A stretch of DNA of 64,000 nucleotides. Source: Thermosyntropha sp. Its GTDB lineage: Bacteria > Bacillota > Syntrophomonadia > Syntrophomonadales > Syntrophomonadaceae. Location of the stretch: positions 186,001-250,000 of the forward strand of contig NZ_JACDOH010000001.1 of assembly GCF_017656155.1 (NCBI RefSeq). The letters run 5' to 3'. This document shows, one piece after another, positions 43,346-51,468 of this stretch (within the stretch, counting starts at the first letter, position 1; every line of letters begins with the position of its first letter). Made by a program: the position numbers and the translations under genes. The notes beneath the pieces are model-generated. The model had not been told where the DNA came from, did no database searches, and worked only from the letters and a program-made list of their open reading frames with translations.

Positions 43346-44941
43346 ATGAAAGGGGAGAGAAGGGATATAAACACTTTAGGCATACTTTCACTTCTGGTTT
43401 GTGTTTTTTATATATGGCTGGGGGTTTTTGCGCTCAATTTGAATCCTAGATCCAGGGCGAACTGGCTTTTTATGATGGTGAGTGTTTGCCTTGTAATCTG
43501 GTCTTTTGGCTATGCGTTTTTTTATTCAGCAGATGATTACAGGACAGCCTGGATGTGGTTTAGAATATCTTCTATTGGCTGGATACTTTTGCCTTTATTT
43601 TTACTTTTGTTTGGTCTCGAACTTACAGGAAAAATTGAAAAGATTAAGATTGGGGGTTATTTTTTAATTTTTTTGCTTCCCTTTTTGGAGCTTTATAAAT
43701 CTTGGATGGGAAAGCTTACAGCTTTTGATTTTGCTTTCTATAACTACGGCACGGTGGAGATTATTCGCCTTGATAACCCGTGGTACTGGGTTCACATTTT
43801 TTATTATGGTTTATATGCATTGATTATGTTTATTTTGATCTATAGATGGGGAAACAAAAGCCGTTTTAAGCGTGAAAAAATGCAGGCATATTTAATAATT
43901 TCTTTTGGTATGATTATCCTGGTTTCAGGGCTAATAACTAATTTGATTTTACCTGCTTTAAAATACGAAACGCCGGGGATAGCACATTTCCTGGGCGTAT
44001 TTTGGGCAGGCGGGATTCTTTATGCAGTTAATAAATATAAGCTTATGCAGTTTAATTACGGTATGGTGGCTGAGGATATATTATCCCATATAAATGACAT
44101 GGTGTTTTTGCTGGATCATAACTTCCAAATAGTAAAAGTTAATCGACGAGCATTGATTATTTTAAAAAAAAGGAAAGAAGAAGTTTTAGGGATTTCATTA
44201 GTTGACCTGGTTGAGGAAAAAGATCGACTGATGGAGGTTTTGAACCGTATAAAGAAGTTTGATAAACAACATAGAAGACTCAATTTTGTAACTTCTTCAG
44301 GTGAAAAAATACCTACCAGAAATTTTTTTACTGCAGTGAGAGATAATTTCGGCGATTTAGTGGGGATTGTAGCAGTAAGCAAAGACATGCGACTGGTTAA
44401 TAAGCTTATGCAGGAAATAAAAGTTCGCAAAGAAGCAGAAAAGGAACTCAGATATTTGAGTTTGCATGACCCTTTAACAGGGCTTTTTAACCGGGCATAT
44501 TTTTTGAAGAAGATGGAGGAAATTGATAAGGATAAGGAGAAAAAGGTGGGAATAATTATATGCGACTTGGATGGGCTCAAAGAAATTAATGATTTTATGG
44601 GACATTTGGCAGGAGATGAGTTTATAATTCGGGCTGCTGAGGTTATAAGATCCTGTGTGCGGCAAAAGGATGAGGTTATGCGCATAGGCGGGGATGAATT
44701 TGTGATAATTTTATATGATGTTGATAAGGAAACCATTGCTGATATAGCTGAAAAGATTAAGGAAAGGTTTACAGAGGAAGAATTGGGAAAAGGAGTTGCG
44801 AAACCGGGTATATCAGCAGGATATGCCTTGAGGGAAGATAGCAAGATATCTGCCGATGAGCTTTTTAGGCAGGCTGATTATAATATGTACAAAGATAAGA
44901 AAAATAAAAAATGCAGGGAAGAACAAATAAAGGAGGATTAG
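43346..44941 (+). CDS. 7TM-sensor, PAS and GGDEF diguanylate cyclase
   Basis: A 531-residue membrane protein. An N-terminal block of seven to eight helices (about 8-235) resembles the 7TM sensory region of some histidine kinases. A PAS domain (about 240-355, ILSHINDMVFLLDHNFQIVKVN) and a GGDEF domain (about 365-525) follow. The latter has MRIGGDEF and an RxxD I-site (RQKD), so it should be an active, feedback-inhibited cyclase. The ribosome site before ATG 43346 is weak. It is followed after 8 bp by an alcohol dehydrogenase gene; the link is unclear. Confidence 0.88.
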   Translation: MKGERRDINTLGILSLLVCVFYIWLGVFALNLNPRSRANWLFMMVSVCLVIWSFGYAFFYSADDYRTAWMWFRISSIGWILLPLFLLLFGLELTGKIEKIKIGGYFLIFLLPFLELYKSWMGKLTAFDFAFYNYGTVEIIRLDNPWYWVHIFYYGLYALIMFILIYRWGNKSRFKREKMQAYLIISFGMIILVSGLITNLILPALKYETPGIAHFLGVFWAGGILYAVNKYKLMQFNYGMVAEDILSHINDMVFLLDHNFQIVKVNRRALIILKKRKEEVLGISLVDLVEEKDRLMEVLNRIKKFDKQHRRLNFVTSSGEKIPTRNFFTAVRDNFGDLVGIVAVSKDMRLVNKLMQEIKVRKEAEKELRYLSLHDPLTGLFNRAYFLKKMEEIDKDKEKKVGIIICDLDGLKEINDFMGHLAGDEFIIRAAEVIRSCVRQKDEVMRIGGDEFVIILYDVDKETIADIAEKIKERFTEEELGKGVAKPGISAGYALREDSKISADELFRQADYNMYKDKKNKKCREEQIKED

Positions 44942-44949
44942 ATTAAAAG

Positions 44950-46110
44950 ATGCTTGATTTTGTTTTTCATAATCCAACCAAAATTATTTTCGGGAAAGGA
45001 AAGATAAGTAAGCTGGGAGAGGAAATTGTACCTTATTCCCGGAGGATACTTTTAGTTTATGGAGAAGGAAGTATAAAGAGAAACGGGATTTATTACCAGG
45101 TGGTAGATATTTTAAAGGAATCAGGCATAGAATACAAAGAGCTTTCCGGGGTTAAACCCAACCCGCGCCTTGACAGTGTCCGAGAAGGAATAAAACTTTG
45201 TCGGGAACATAGTTTGGATATGGTTTTAGCAGTTGGCGGAGGAAGTGTTATCGACTGTGCTAAAATTATAGCTGCTGGATTTTTTTATGATGGTGACCCA
45301 TGGGACTTTTTTACCCGCAAGGCTAAAATAGAGAAAGCTTTGCCGATAGGAGCAGTTCTTACTTTGGCTGCTACCGGTTCGGAGATGAATGGAAATGCGG
45401 TTATAAGCAATGATGAGACTAAAGCAAAGAAGGGAGTAGGAAGCAGTCACCTTTTGCCTAAATTTTCCATATTGGATCCTCTTTTAACCTGCACCGTTCC
45501 CCCTCTTCAGACTGCAGCCGGAGTTGCTGATATAATGAGCCATGTTTTTGAGCAGTATTTCAGTGCTAATGAAGGTGCATACCTGCAGGACAGAATAGCG
45601 GAATCTGTACTTAAAACTTGTATTCATTATGCTCCCATAGCCTTAAAAGAACCTGAAAATTATGAAGCCAGGGCTAATCTTATGTGGGCAAGCACTATAG
45701 CTTTAAATGGAATTTTGTCGACCGGCAAGCTTACCGACTGGGCTACCCATATGATAGAACATGAAGTAAGCGCATTATACGATATAGCTCATGGGGTAGG
45801 TTTGGCTATTCTTATTCCTTACTGGATGGAGTATGTGTTAGACGAGCAGACGGTAGGGAAGTTTGCGGCTTATGCAATTAATGTATGGGGAGTAACAGGT
45901 AATAATGAATGGGAAATGGCCAAGGAAGGGATTGGGAAAACCCGAGCATTTTTTAAAGCTTTAGGTTTGCCATCAAGACTTAATGAGGTGGGAATCCAAA
46001 GGGAAGATCTTGAAATAATGGCGGAAAAGGCAGTAACAGATGAAGAGTTGGGAAGGTTTAAGAAGCTTAACAGACAGGATGTTTTAAGTATACTTAAAAA
46101 TGCATTCTAA
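44950..46110 (+). CDS. Iron-containing alcohol dehydrogenase (butanol dehydrogenase type)
   Basis: A 386-residue Fe-dependent alcohol dehydrogenase of the BdhA/YqhD group, reducing aldehydes such as butyraldehyde with NAD(P)H. The nucleotide site LAVGGGSVIDCAK (about 95-107) and the metal ligands are visible: Asp and His in AGVADIMSHVFEQY, then His in the ATHMIEHEVSALYDIAHGVGLA block. The length is typical. It may share a transcript with the upstream GGDEF gene and the downstream DUF2703 gene. Confidence 0.93.
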   Translation: MLDFVFHNPTKIIFGKGKISKLGEEIVPYSRRILLVYGEGSIKRNGIYYQVVDILKESGIEYKELSGVKPNPRLDSVREGIKLCREHSLDMVLAVGGGSVIDCAKIIAAGFFYDGDPWDFFTRKAKIEKALPIGAVLTLAATGSEMNGNAVISNDETKAKKGVGSSHLLPKFSILDPLLTCTVPPLQTAAGVADIMSHVFEQYFSANEGAYLQDRIAESVLKTCIHYAPIALKEPENYEARANLMWASTIALNGILSTGKLTDWATHMIEHEVSALYDIAHGVGLAILIPYWMEYVLDEQTVGKFAAYAINVWGVTGNNEWEMAKEGIGKTRAFFKALGLPSRLNEVGIQREDLEIMAEKAVTDEELGRFKKLNRQDVLSILKNAF

Positions 46111-46129
46111 AATTGTAAGGAGGAAGAAC

Positions 46130-46624
46130 ATGAACACAGATGAAACCAGGAAAGTAGTAATTGATTTTTTATATCTTGATTTGAGCGTATGTGAGCGGTG
46201 TCAGGGAACAGATGCTAGTTTGGAGGCAGCTTTAGCAGAAGTAAAAAATATTTTAGAAAAAGACGACATAGAAGTGGAAGTTAACAAAATTAATGTAATA
46301 AATGAAGATCTGGCATATAAGTATAAGTTTGTAAGTTCGCCTACTATAAGGGTTAACGGCAGAGATATTCAGATGGAAGTGAAGGAGAGTTCCTGCACTT
46401 CATGTGGTGATTTATGCGGAACTGATGTTGACTGCAGGGTATGGGTTTACAAAGGAAAAGAATATACTGAGGCTCCTAAGGAAATGATTGTAGAAGCTAT
46501 TTTAAATGAAGTATACGGTAAGGGAAAGGAAAGAGATTTAGAAGAAAAAGAATATGTTCTTCCAGAAAACTTAAAGCGTTTTTATCGGGGAATACAGCAA
46601 AAAAGGAGAATAGATCTTTTTTGA
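46130..46624 (+). CDS. DUF2703 thioredoxin-like cysteine-rich protein
   Basis: A 164-residue protein of the DUF2703 family. It has an N-terminal CERC pair after a beta strand (LYLDLSVCERCQGT), a thioredoxin-like core with SSPTIRVNG, and a Cys cluster SSCTSCGDLCGTDVDC. It may bind a metal or Fe-S centre, or act in thiol redox. The start is ATG 46130 after AAGGAGG; the frame reaches back to 46100 inside the previous gene. A terminator follows. Confidence 0.82.
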   Translation: MNTDETRKVVIDFLYLDLSVCERCQGTDASLEAALAEVKNILEKDDIEVEVNKINVINEDLAYKYKFVSSPTIRVNGRDIQMEVKESSCTSCGDLCGTDVDCRVWVYKGKEYTEAPKEMIVEAILNEVYGKGKERDLEEKEYVLPENLKRFYRGIQQKRRIDLF

Positions 46625-46638
46625 AATTTAATTTTTAG

Positions 46639-46675
46639 AGTCGGGCGGAATACTCTGCCCGACTTCTTATTTTCT
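46639..46675. terminator. Terminator between convergent genes
   Basis: AGTCGGGC/GCCCGACT plus three inner pairs, then TTCTTATTTT. It serves the DUF2703 gene (+) and probably the YciI gene (-), whose stop lies at its edge. Confidence 0.82.
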
Positions 46676-46940
46676 ATTCCCCTAAAGTGCTTTTCCAGGC
46701 TTTGAAAATCATGGTTCGGCTTTTTTCTTTTATAACCGGGTCGTTCAAAGCGATTTGATAAGCTTCTTCTTCTGTTTCGGTGTGGTAGATGATAAGCCCG
46801 CCGCTGTGGTCGAGAAAAGGGCCTTTGGCGAATATTTTGCCTTCTTTGATGTATTTATCAAGATAAGCTTTGTGTTCAGCAAGAATGGCGGCATCTTTTT
46901 CCGGGTCCACCGTCTGCAGAAAAGCTATGAAATAAGGCAT
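46674..46940 (-). CDS. YciI family protein
   Basis: An 88-residue YciI-like protein with the typical beta-alpha-beta fold: MPYFIAFLQTVDP, HKAYLDKYIKEGKIFAKGPFLDHSGG and a middle EEAYQIALNDPVI segment. The conserved His (EHKAYL) and Asp (LDHSGG), thought to form an active site in the family, are present. Biological function is unknown. It is a single gene convergent with the DUF2703 gene. Confidence 0.9.
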   Translation of the reverse strand: MPYFIAFLQTVDPEKDAAILAEHKAYLDKYIKEGKIFAKGPFLDHSGGLIIYHTETEEEAYQIALNDPVIKEKSRTMIFKAWKSTLGE

Positions 46941-47026
46941 ATCAATTCCTCCTTTTTCTGCTACATTTGATGTGACATGTTTATATTATCATAATTTGCT
47001 AAATAAACAAGTGAGATATTTTTAGA

Positions 47027-47066
47027 TTGACTTTGTTTCATCAGCTGTATATAATGAATATATACA
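47027..47066 (+). promoter_or_regulatory. Promoter and overlapping GntR operator
   Basis: TTGACT (47027-47032) and TATAAT (47050-47055) are spaced 17 bp. A perfect inverted repeat, TGTATATA (47046-47053) and TATATACA (47059-47066) with a 5-bp spacer, covers the -10. This is the expected place for autorepression by the YtrA-type GntR protein encoded next. Confidence 0.72.
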
Positions 47067-47111
47067 CATATAAACGATATAGATGAAATGTTCCGAACGG
47101 GTGGTGGTTAA

Positions 47112-47486
47112 TTGAGGATTATTATTTCTAACAGCTCTCCTGAACCTATTTATGAACAGATTGCCCGCCAGATTAAAGATATGATTATGCGCGGAGAATT
47201 AAGCCCCAATGAACTTTTGCCTTCAATCAGGAATTTGGCTAAAGAGCTTAAAATAAGTGTCATTACTACTAAAAGGGCTTATCAGGAACTGGAAAATGAA
47301 GGATATATTGTTACTGTGCCGGGCAAAGGCTGTTTTGTTGCGGCGCAAAATAAGGAAATTTTGAGAGAAAGGTATCTGCGGATAGTGGAAGAAAAATTTA
47401 CGGAAGCTATTGAAGCAGCGCGGGTAATAAATCTTACTTTAGATGAACTTAAGGAAATATTAAAGCTGCTTTATGAGGAGGTATAA
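47112..47486 (+). CDS. GntR family transcriptional regulator (YtrA type)
   Basis: A 124-residue short GntR regulator. The winged helix (about 10-75) has PIYEQIARQIKDMIMRGELSP, the LPSIRNLAKELKISVITTKRAYQELENEG recognition region and the TVPGKGCFVA wing. The short C-terminal helix tail (80-124) is as in YtrA, which lacks a ligand domain and usually represses its own ABC operon. TTG 47112 follows GGTGGTGG. The genes for an ABC ATPase and permease follow immediately. Confidence 0.92.
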   Translation: MRIIISNSSPEPIYEQIARQIKDMIMRGELSPNELLPSIRNLAKELKISVITTKRAYQELENEGYIVTVPGKGCFVAAQNKEILRERYLRIVEEKFTEAIEAARVINLTLDELKEILKLLYEEV

Positions 47487-47487
47487 G

Positions 47488-48354
47488 ATGGCGCCTATTT
47501 TAGAGGTGAAAAATTTGTGCAAAAGTTTTGGCGACTTTGCTTTAGAGGAAGTAAGTTTCAGCTTGGAACCAGGTTATATTATGGGGTTTATAGGTCCAAA
47601 TGGAGCGGGAAAAAGTACTATAATAAAGCTGATTCTCAATCTTTTAAGGAAAGACAGGGGAGATATTAAGGTTTTTGGGCTTGATCATGTAAAAAATGAA
47701 CAGGAGATAAAAAACAGGATAGGCTTTGTTTTTGACGAGAATTATTATTATGAGGAACTTACCGTGAGTGAAATGAAAAGGATTATAGCCCCTTTTTATT
47801 CTAATTGGAATGACAAGATTTTTAAACATTATATGAAGAAGTTTTCTCTTCCGCCTAAGAGGAAGATTAAAGATTTGTCCAAAGGTATGAAAATGAAGTT
47901 TTCCCTGGCAGTGGCTCTGTCGCATAATGCTGAGCTTTTGATAATGGATGAGCCTACTTCCGGACTGGATCCGATTATAAGGGATGAGCTTCTGGAGATT
48001 TTGGGCGAATTTATCCAAGATGAAAATAAAGGGGTGTTTTTTTCAACTCACATTACTTCCGATCTGGATAAGATAGCAGATTATATAACGTTTATCAATG
48101 AGGGGAAGATAGTATTTTCCAGCCCCAAAGAAGAATTGTGGGATAGATATGTGCTGGTAAAGGGAGAAAAGGATTTGCTGGATGCAGATATAAAGAAATA
48201 TTTTATAGGAATCAGGGAGAATCGCTTTGGGTTTACCGGTTTGGCTTTTGATAAAGAAAATATGGCAAGAAAACTTAAAGGCAGGACAGTTTTAGAAAAG
48301 CCTACCTTGGAAGATATTATGCTCTATTTCAGTGGGAGGGAAGAAAATGTATAA
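47488..48354 (+). CDS. ABC transporter ATP-binding protein (YtrB/BcrA-like)
   Basis: A 288-residue ABC ATPase. Walker A GPNGAGKST, signature LSKGMKMKFSLAVALSH, Walker B LLIMDEPTSGLDP and the switch His in FFSTHITSDL are intact. The start is ATG 47488, right after the GntR stop and behind GAGGAGG; the frame opens five codons earlier. The partner permease is encoded next. Such systems respond to cell-envelope stress or export peptides and antibiotics (family knowledge). Confidence 0.93.
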   Translation: MAPILEVKNLCKSFGDFALEEVSFSLEPGYIMGFIGPNGAGKSTIIKLILNLLRKDRGDIKVFGLDHVKNEQEIKNRIGFVFDENYYYEELTVSEMKRIIAPFYSNWNDKIFKHYMKKFSLPPKRKIKDLSKGMKMKFSLAVALSHNAELLIMDEPTSGLDPIIRDELLEILGEFIQDENKGVFFSTHITSDLDKIADYITFINEGKIVFSSPKEELWDRYVLVKGEKDLLDADIKKYFIGIRENRFGFTGLAFDKENMARKLKGRTVLEKPTLEDIMLYFSGREENV

Positions 48355-48985
48355 TCTCATATTGAAAGATTTTTTGCTTCAGAAAAAAACTTTCCTTTTT
48401 GCTTTTTTATATGTTGCTGTCATGGTTATAGCTTTCCGGGATTACGGAGACGTAGCCAGTATTATAGTTCTGAGTTATGCTATGCTGCTTACGGCCTGTG
48501 CTTATGATGATAAAAGCAAAGCTGATATGGTATTAAACAGTCTGCCATTAAAACGTGATACCATAGTATGGGCACGTTATTTATCAGTTTATGTTTTTGC
48601 ACTTAGTATGATGGTGTTTTATGCTTTGCTTTATTGGGTCATAAGTATCTTACCCCTGCCGGTGCATTTGGCAAAGCTAAGTGGGGTGAAAGCAATAGCT
48701 GCTTTGTTGATAATAGGTTTTTTGGGCAGTATTTATTTTCCCTTTTATTTTAAACTGGGCTATATGAAATCGCGGCTGGTTAATTTTATCGTATTTTTTC
48801 TCATTTTTGGAGGAGTTATGCCTGTGCTGTCAAATTTTGCGGGAAGTGGACTCCCGGGGGGAATGTCGGGGTTGATGGAGGTCAGGGCTGAGATTATAGC
48901 CGGGCTGTTTATTTTATTGTTTTTGTGCGTGCAGGTAGTGTCTGTTTTGCTTTCCCTTCGTTTCTACAGGGCTCGGGATTTTTAA
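48347..48985 (+). CDS. ABC-2 type permease
   Basis: A 212-residue membrane protein with six predicted spans: the ABC-2 type partner of the preceding ATPase. It begins MYNLILKDFLLQKKTF, a common opening of such permeases, and contains a DDKSKADMVLNSLPLKRDTIVWARY cytoplasmic segment typical of the ABC-2 family. ATG 48347 follows GGGAGGGAAG and overlaps the ATPase gene by 8 bp. Confidence 0.88.
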   Translation: MYNLILKDFLLQKKTFLFAFLYVAVMVIAFRDYGDVASIIVLSYAMLLTACAYDDKSKADMVLNSLPLKRDTIVWARYLSVYVFALSMMVFYALLYWVISILPLPVHLAKLSGVKAIAALLIIGFLGSIYFPFYFKLGYMKSRLVNFIVFFLIFGGVMPVLSNFAGSGLPGGMSGLMEVRAEIIAGLFILLFLCVQVVSVLLSLRFYRARDF

Positions 48986-49009
48986 AAAGGTGAGAATCGT
49001 TTTTTGTTC

Positions 49010-49038
49010 TTGCGCAATGAGATGATATGGTTTATAGT
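49010..49038 (+). promoter_or_regulatory. Candidate promoter for the rrf2-hcp unit
   Basis: TTGCGC (49010-49015) and TATAGT (49033-49038) are spaced 17 bp, 47 bp before the Rrf2 gene. AT-rich sequence between the -10 and the gene could hold an operator, but no clear dyad is visible. Confidence 0.5.
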
Positions 49039-49085
49039 ATAGATAATAAAGGGGACTAAATTAATCCACAAAAGGGGTAAGGAAA

Positions 49086-49484
49086 TTGCAAATAACGCGA
49101 CAGAGTGAATATGCTATACGAACTATGCTGGAACTTGCCAAGGCTGAGCCGGGGGAGTTGATTTCCACCCGGGTAATATCTGAAAGACAAGATATTCCAG
49201 AAGATTTTTTGAAGAAAACGGTGAAACTATTAGCACTGGCAGATCTTGTGATTACCCAGCGGGGAAACAGCGGAGGGATAAGGCTGGCAAAAGCGGCAGA
49301 TCAAATTACTCTGGCCGATATTATATCCGCGGTTGAAGGGCCGATTGCCCTTAATGTATGTCTGCTTCCCGGCTACCAGTGTCCTAATAAGCCTGAGTGT
49401 CCGATTTCACGCGAATTGGAACGGGCGCAGAAGGCAATGCTGAAAGAACTTAACCGGCATACTCTGGCTGATTTGATAAAGTAA
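49086..49484 (+). CDS. Rrf2 family transcriptional regulator
   Basis: A 132-residue Rrf2-type winged helix protein: MQITRQSEYAIRTMLELA, LLALADLVITQRGNSGGIRLA. Three cysteines in CLLPGYQCPNKPEC are placed like the Fe-S cluster ligands of IscR/NsrR-type regulators, so it probably senses nitric oxide or redox stress. It sits 84 bp upstream of hcp, whose product detoxifies NO/hydroxylamine; control of hcp is likely (inference). The start is TTG 49086. Confidence 0.92.
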   Translation: MQITRQSEYAIRTMLELAKAEPGELISTRVISERQDIPEDFLKKTVKLLALADLVITQRGNSGGIRLAKAADQITLADIISAVEGPIALNVCLLPGYQCPNKPECPISRELERAQKAMLKELNRHTLADLIK

Positions 49485-49568
49485 AATTTTTAGCTTAAAC
49501 TAGACAAAAAAGGTAAAAATAATCCAAATGTCCCCTTAAATAAAAATAAAGAAGAGGAGGAAGATGGA

Positions 49569-51185
49569 ATGTACTGTAATCAGTGTGAACAAACGGCTAA
49601 AGGAATAGCCTGTACTTCGGTGGGGGTGTGTGGCAAAAAGGAAGACGTCGCCTTGCTGCAGGATTTACTTACATTTGCTCTTAAGGGATTAGCTCTGGTA
49701 GAGGTTGAGGCAAGGGAAAAGGGAATAAAAGATGATTTGATTGATGGATTGGTATTGGAAGCGTTATTTTCTACTTTAACTAATGTAAATTTTGACCCGG
49801 AAAGAATAAAGGATTATATTTTAAAAGTGACGGCAGCGCGTGATGGACTTAAGGCTAAGTTAGGACGGCTTAACAGTGATGAACCAGCGTTAAGTTACCA
49901 GCCTGCGGAAAGCATCGAAAAACTTATAGCTGATTCTAAAAAGATAGGACTTATAAGCGATCATCCTGATGTTAACATTAAGTCTCTGCAGGAAACTTTG
50001 CTTTACAGTTTAAAGGGAATTGCAGCTTATGCTTATCATGCTCGAGTTCTAGGACATGAAGATGAAAGGATTTATTCTTTTGTCTATGAAGCTTTGTCAA
50101 CTATCGGAAGCAAAAATCTTACCATGGAAGAATGGCTTAATATGCTTCTTAAATCCGGAGAAATAAATCTTATAACCATGGAGCTTTTGGATAAGGCAAA
50201 CACTGAGGCTTTTGGCCATCCTGTTCCAACTGAAGTTCCTTTAGGGCATAAAAAAGGCAAGTGTATCTTAGTTTCCGGCCATGACTTTTATGACCTTAAG
50301 GTTTTGTTAGAAGCTACAAAAGACAAAGGCATATATGTATATACTCATGGCGAAATGTTGCCGGCCCACGGTTATCCGGAATTAAAGAAATACCCTCATT
50401 TTTATGGACATTACGGCACGGCCTGGCAGAACCAGCGCAGGGAGTTTGAAAGCTTTCCGGGGCCTATATTAATGACTACCAACTGCTTGCAGAAGCCTAA
50501 AGAATCTTATGAGGCAAACATATATACTGCAGGTCCGGTAGGCTGGCCGGGGGTTAAACATATTGAAAACCATGATTACAGCGAAATTATTGTTAAAGCT
50601 CTAGAAATGCCGGGTTTTGAGGAAGATATGGATTCGGGACAGGTTATGACTGGATTTGCCCGCAATGCGGTATTAAGTGTAGCAGATAAGGTTATAGAAG
50701 GAGTAAAGGCAGGAGCCATTAGACATTTTCTCCTGGTGGGCGGTTGTGACGGAGCTAAACCGGGCCGCAGCTATTATACCGAGATAGTAGAAAAAGCTCC
50801 GGAAGACACAGTTATTTTAACTTTAGGATGCGGCAAATTCCGCTTCTTTGATAAAAATCTGGGAACAATAGACGGTATTCCAAGGCTTTTGGATGTTGGA
50901 CAGTGCAATGATGCTTATTCAGCTGTTCAGATTGCTTTAGCTTTAGCGGAAGCTTTTAACTGCGATGTAAATGAACTTCCGTTATCTTTAGTTTTATCCT
51001 GGTTTGAACAGAAGGCGGTTTCCATTCTTCTTACTTTGTTATATTTGGGTATTCAAGATATAAGGATAGGCCCGAGCCTGCCGGCTTTTATTTCGGAAGA
51101 TGTGCTTAAAGTTTTGTCAGACAAGTTCGGTCTTAAGCCTGTAACAACGGCAGAAGAAGATTTGAAAGTTATTCTTGGACAATAA
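49569..51185 (+). CDS. hcp: Hydroxylamine reductase (hybrid-cluster protein)
   Basis: A 538-residue hybrid-cluster protein. The N-terminal cluster motif CNQCEQTAKGIACTSVGVCG gives four Cys for the [4Fe-4S] centre of the short, strict-anaerobe form. The hybrid cluster region has VSGHDFYDL, LMTTNCLQKP, VGGCDGAKPGRSYY and TLGCGKFRFF segments with the expected cysteines. It reduces hydroxylamine or NO under nitrosative stress. An Rrf2 regulator precedes it and a terminator follows. Confidence 0.96.
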   Translation: MYCNQCEQTAKGIACTSVGVCGKKEDVALLQDLLTFALKGLALVEVEAREKGIKDDLIDGLVLEALFSTLTNVNFDPERIKDYILKVTAARDGLKAKLGRLNSDEPALSYQPAESIEKLIADSKKIGLISDHPDVNIKSLQETLLYSLKGIAAYAYHARVLGHEDERIYSFVYEALSTIGSKNLTMEEWLNMLLKSGEINLITMELLDKANTEAFGHPVPTEVPLGHKKGKCILVSGHDFYDLKVLLEATKDKGIYVYTHGEMLPAHGYPELKKYPHFYGHYGTAWQNQRREFESFPGPILMTTNCLQKPKESYEANIYTAGPVGWPGVKHIENHDYSEIIVKALEMPGFEEDMDSGQVMTGFARNAVLSVADKVIEGVKAGAIRHFLLVGGCDGAKPGRSYYTEIVEKAPEDTVILTLGCGKFRFFDKNLGTIDGIPRLLDVGQCNDAYSAVQIALALAEAFNCDVNELPLSLVLSWFEQKAVSILLTLLYLGIQDIRIGPSLPAFISEDVLKVLSDKFGLKPVTTAEEDLKVILGQ

Positions 51186-51198
51186 TTTTAAATTAGCA

Positions 51199-51240
51199 AG
51201 GGGCAGAGAGTATTTTAGAAGCTCTTTGCCCTTTATTTGT
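51199..51240 (+). terminator. Terminator after hcp
   Basis: AGGGGCAGAGAG and CTCTTTGCCCTT pair imperfectly around an 11-nt loop, followed by TATTTGTGTTTTT. Confidence 0.7.
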
Positions 51241-51382
51241 GTTTTTAAATTTTTATTTTTAACTCCTGGTGATTTTATGAAATAATGTGATATAATTAAA
51301 GATTGAAGTGATGAATATAATATTGGATAGATTTTACATATATATTAAATGGGGTTTTAATTTATATACTATATACTTTAAG

Positions 51383-51412
51383 CTGGTTCTGTTTACAATA
51401 GAACCAGTTTTT
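51383..51412 (+). terminator. Terminator-like hairpin in the leader of the ClC gene
   Basis: CTGGTTCT/AGAACCAG is a perfect 8-bp stem with a 9-nt loop, followed by TTTTTG. It lies 56 bp before the ClC start and after the hcp terminator, so it may attenuate the ClC gene. I see no fluoride riboswitch core upstream of it. Confidence 0.65.
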
Positions 51413-51468
51413 GCTTGCCATTTTTCAGCAGATGTTTATAGAAAAAATTTGATAAAGGAATGGTGCGT

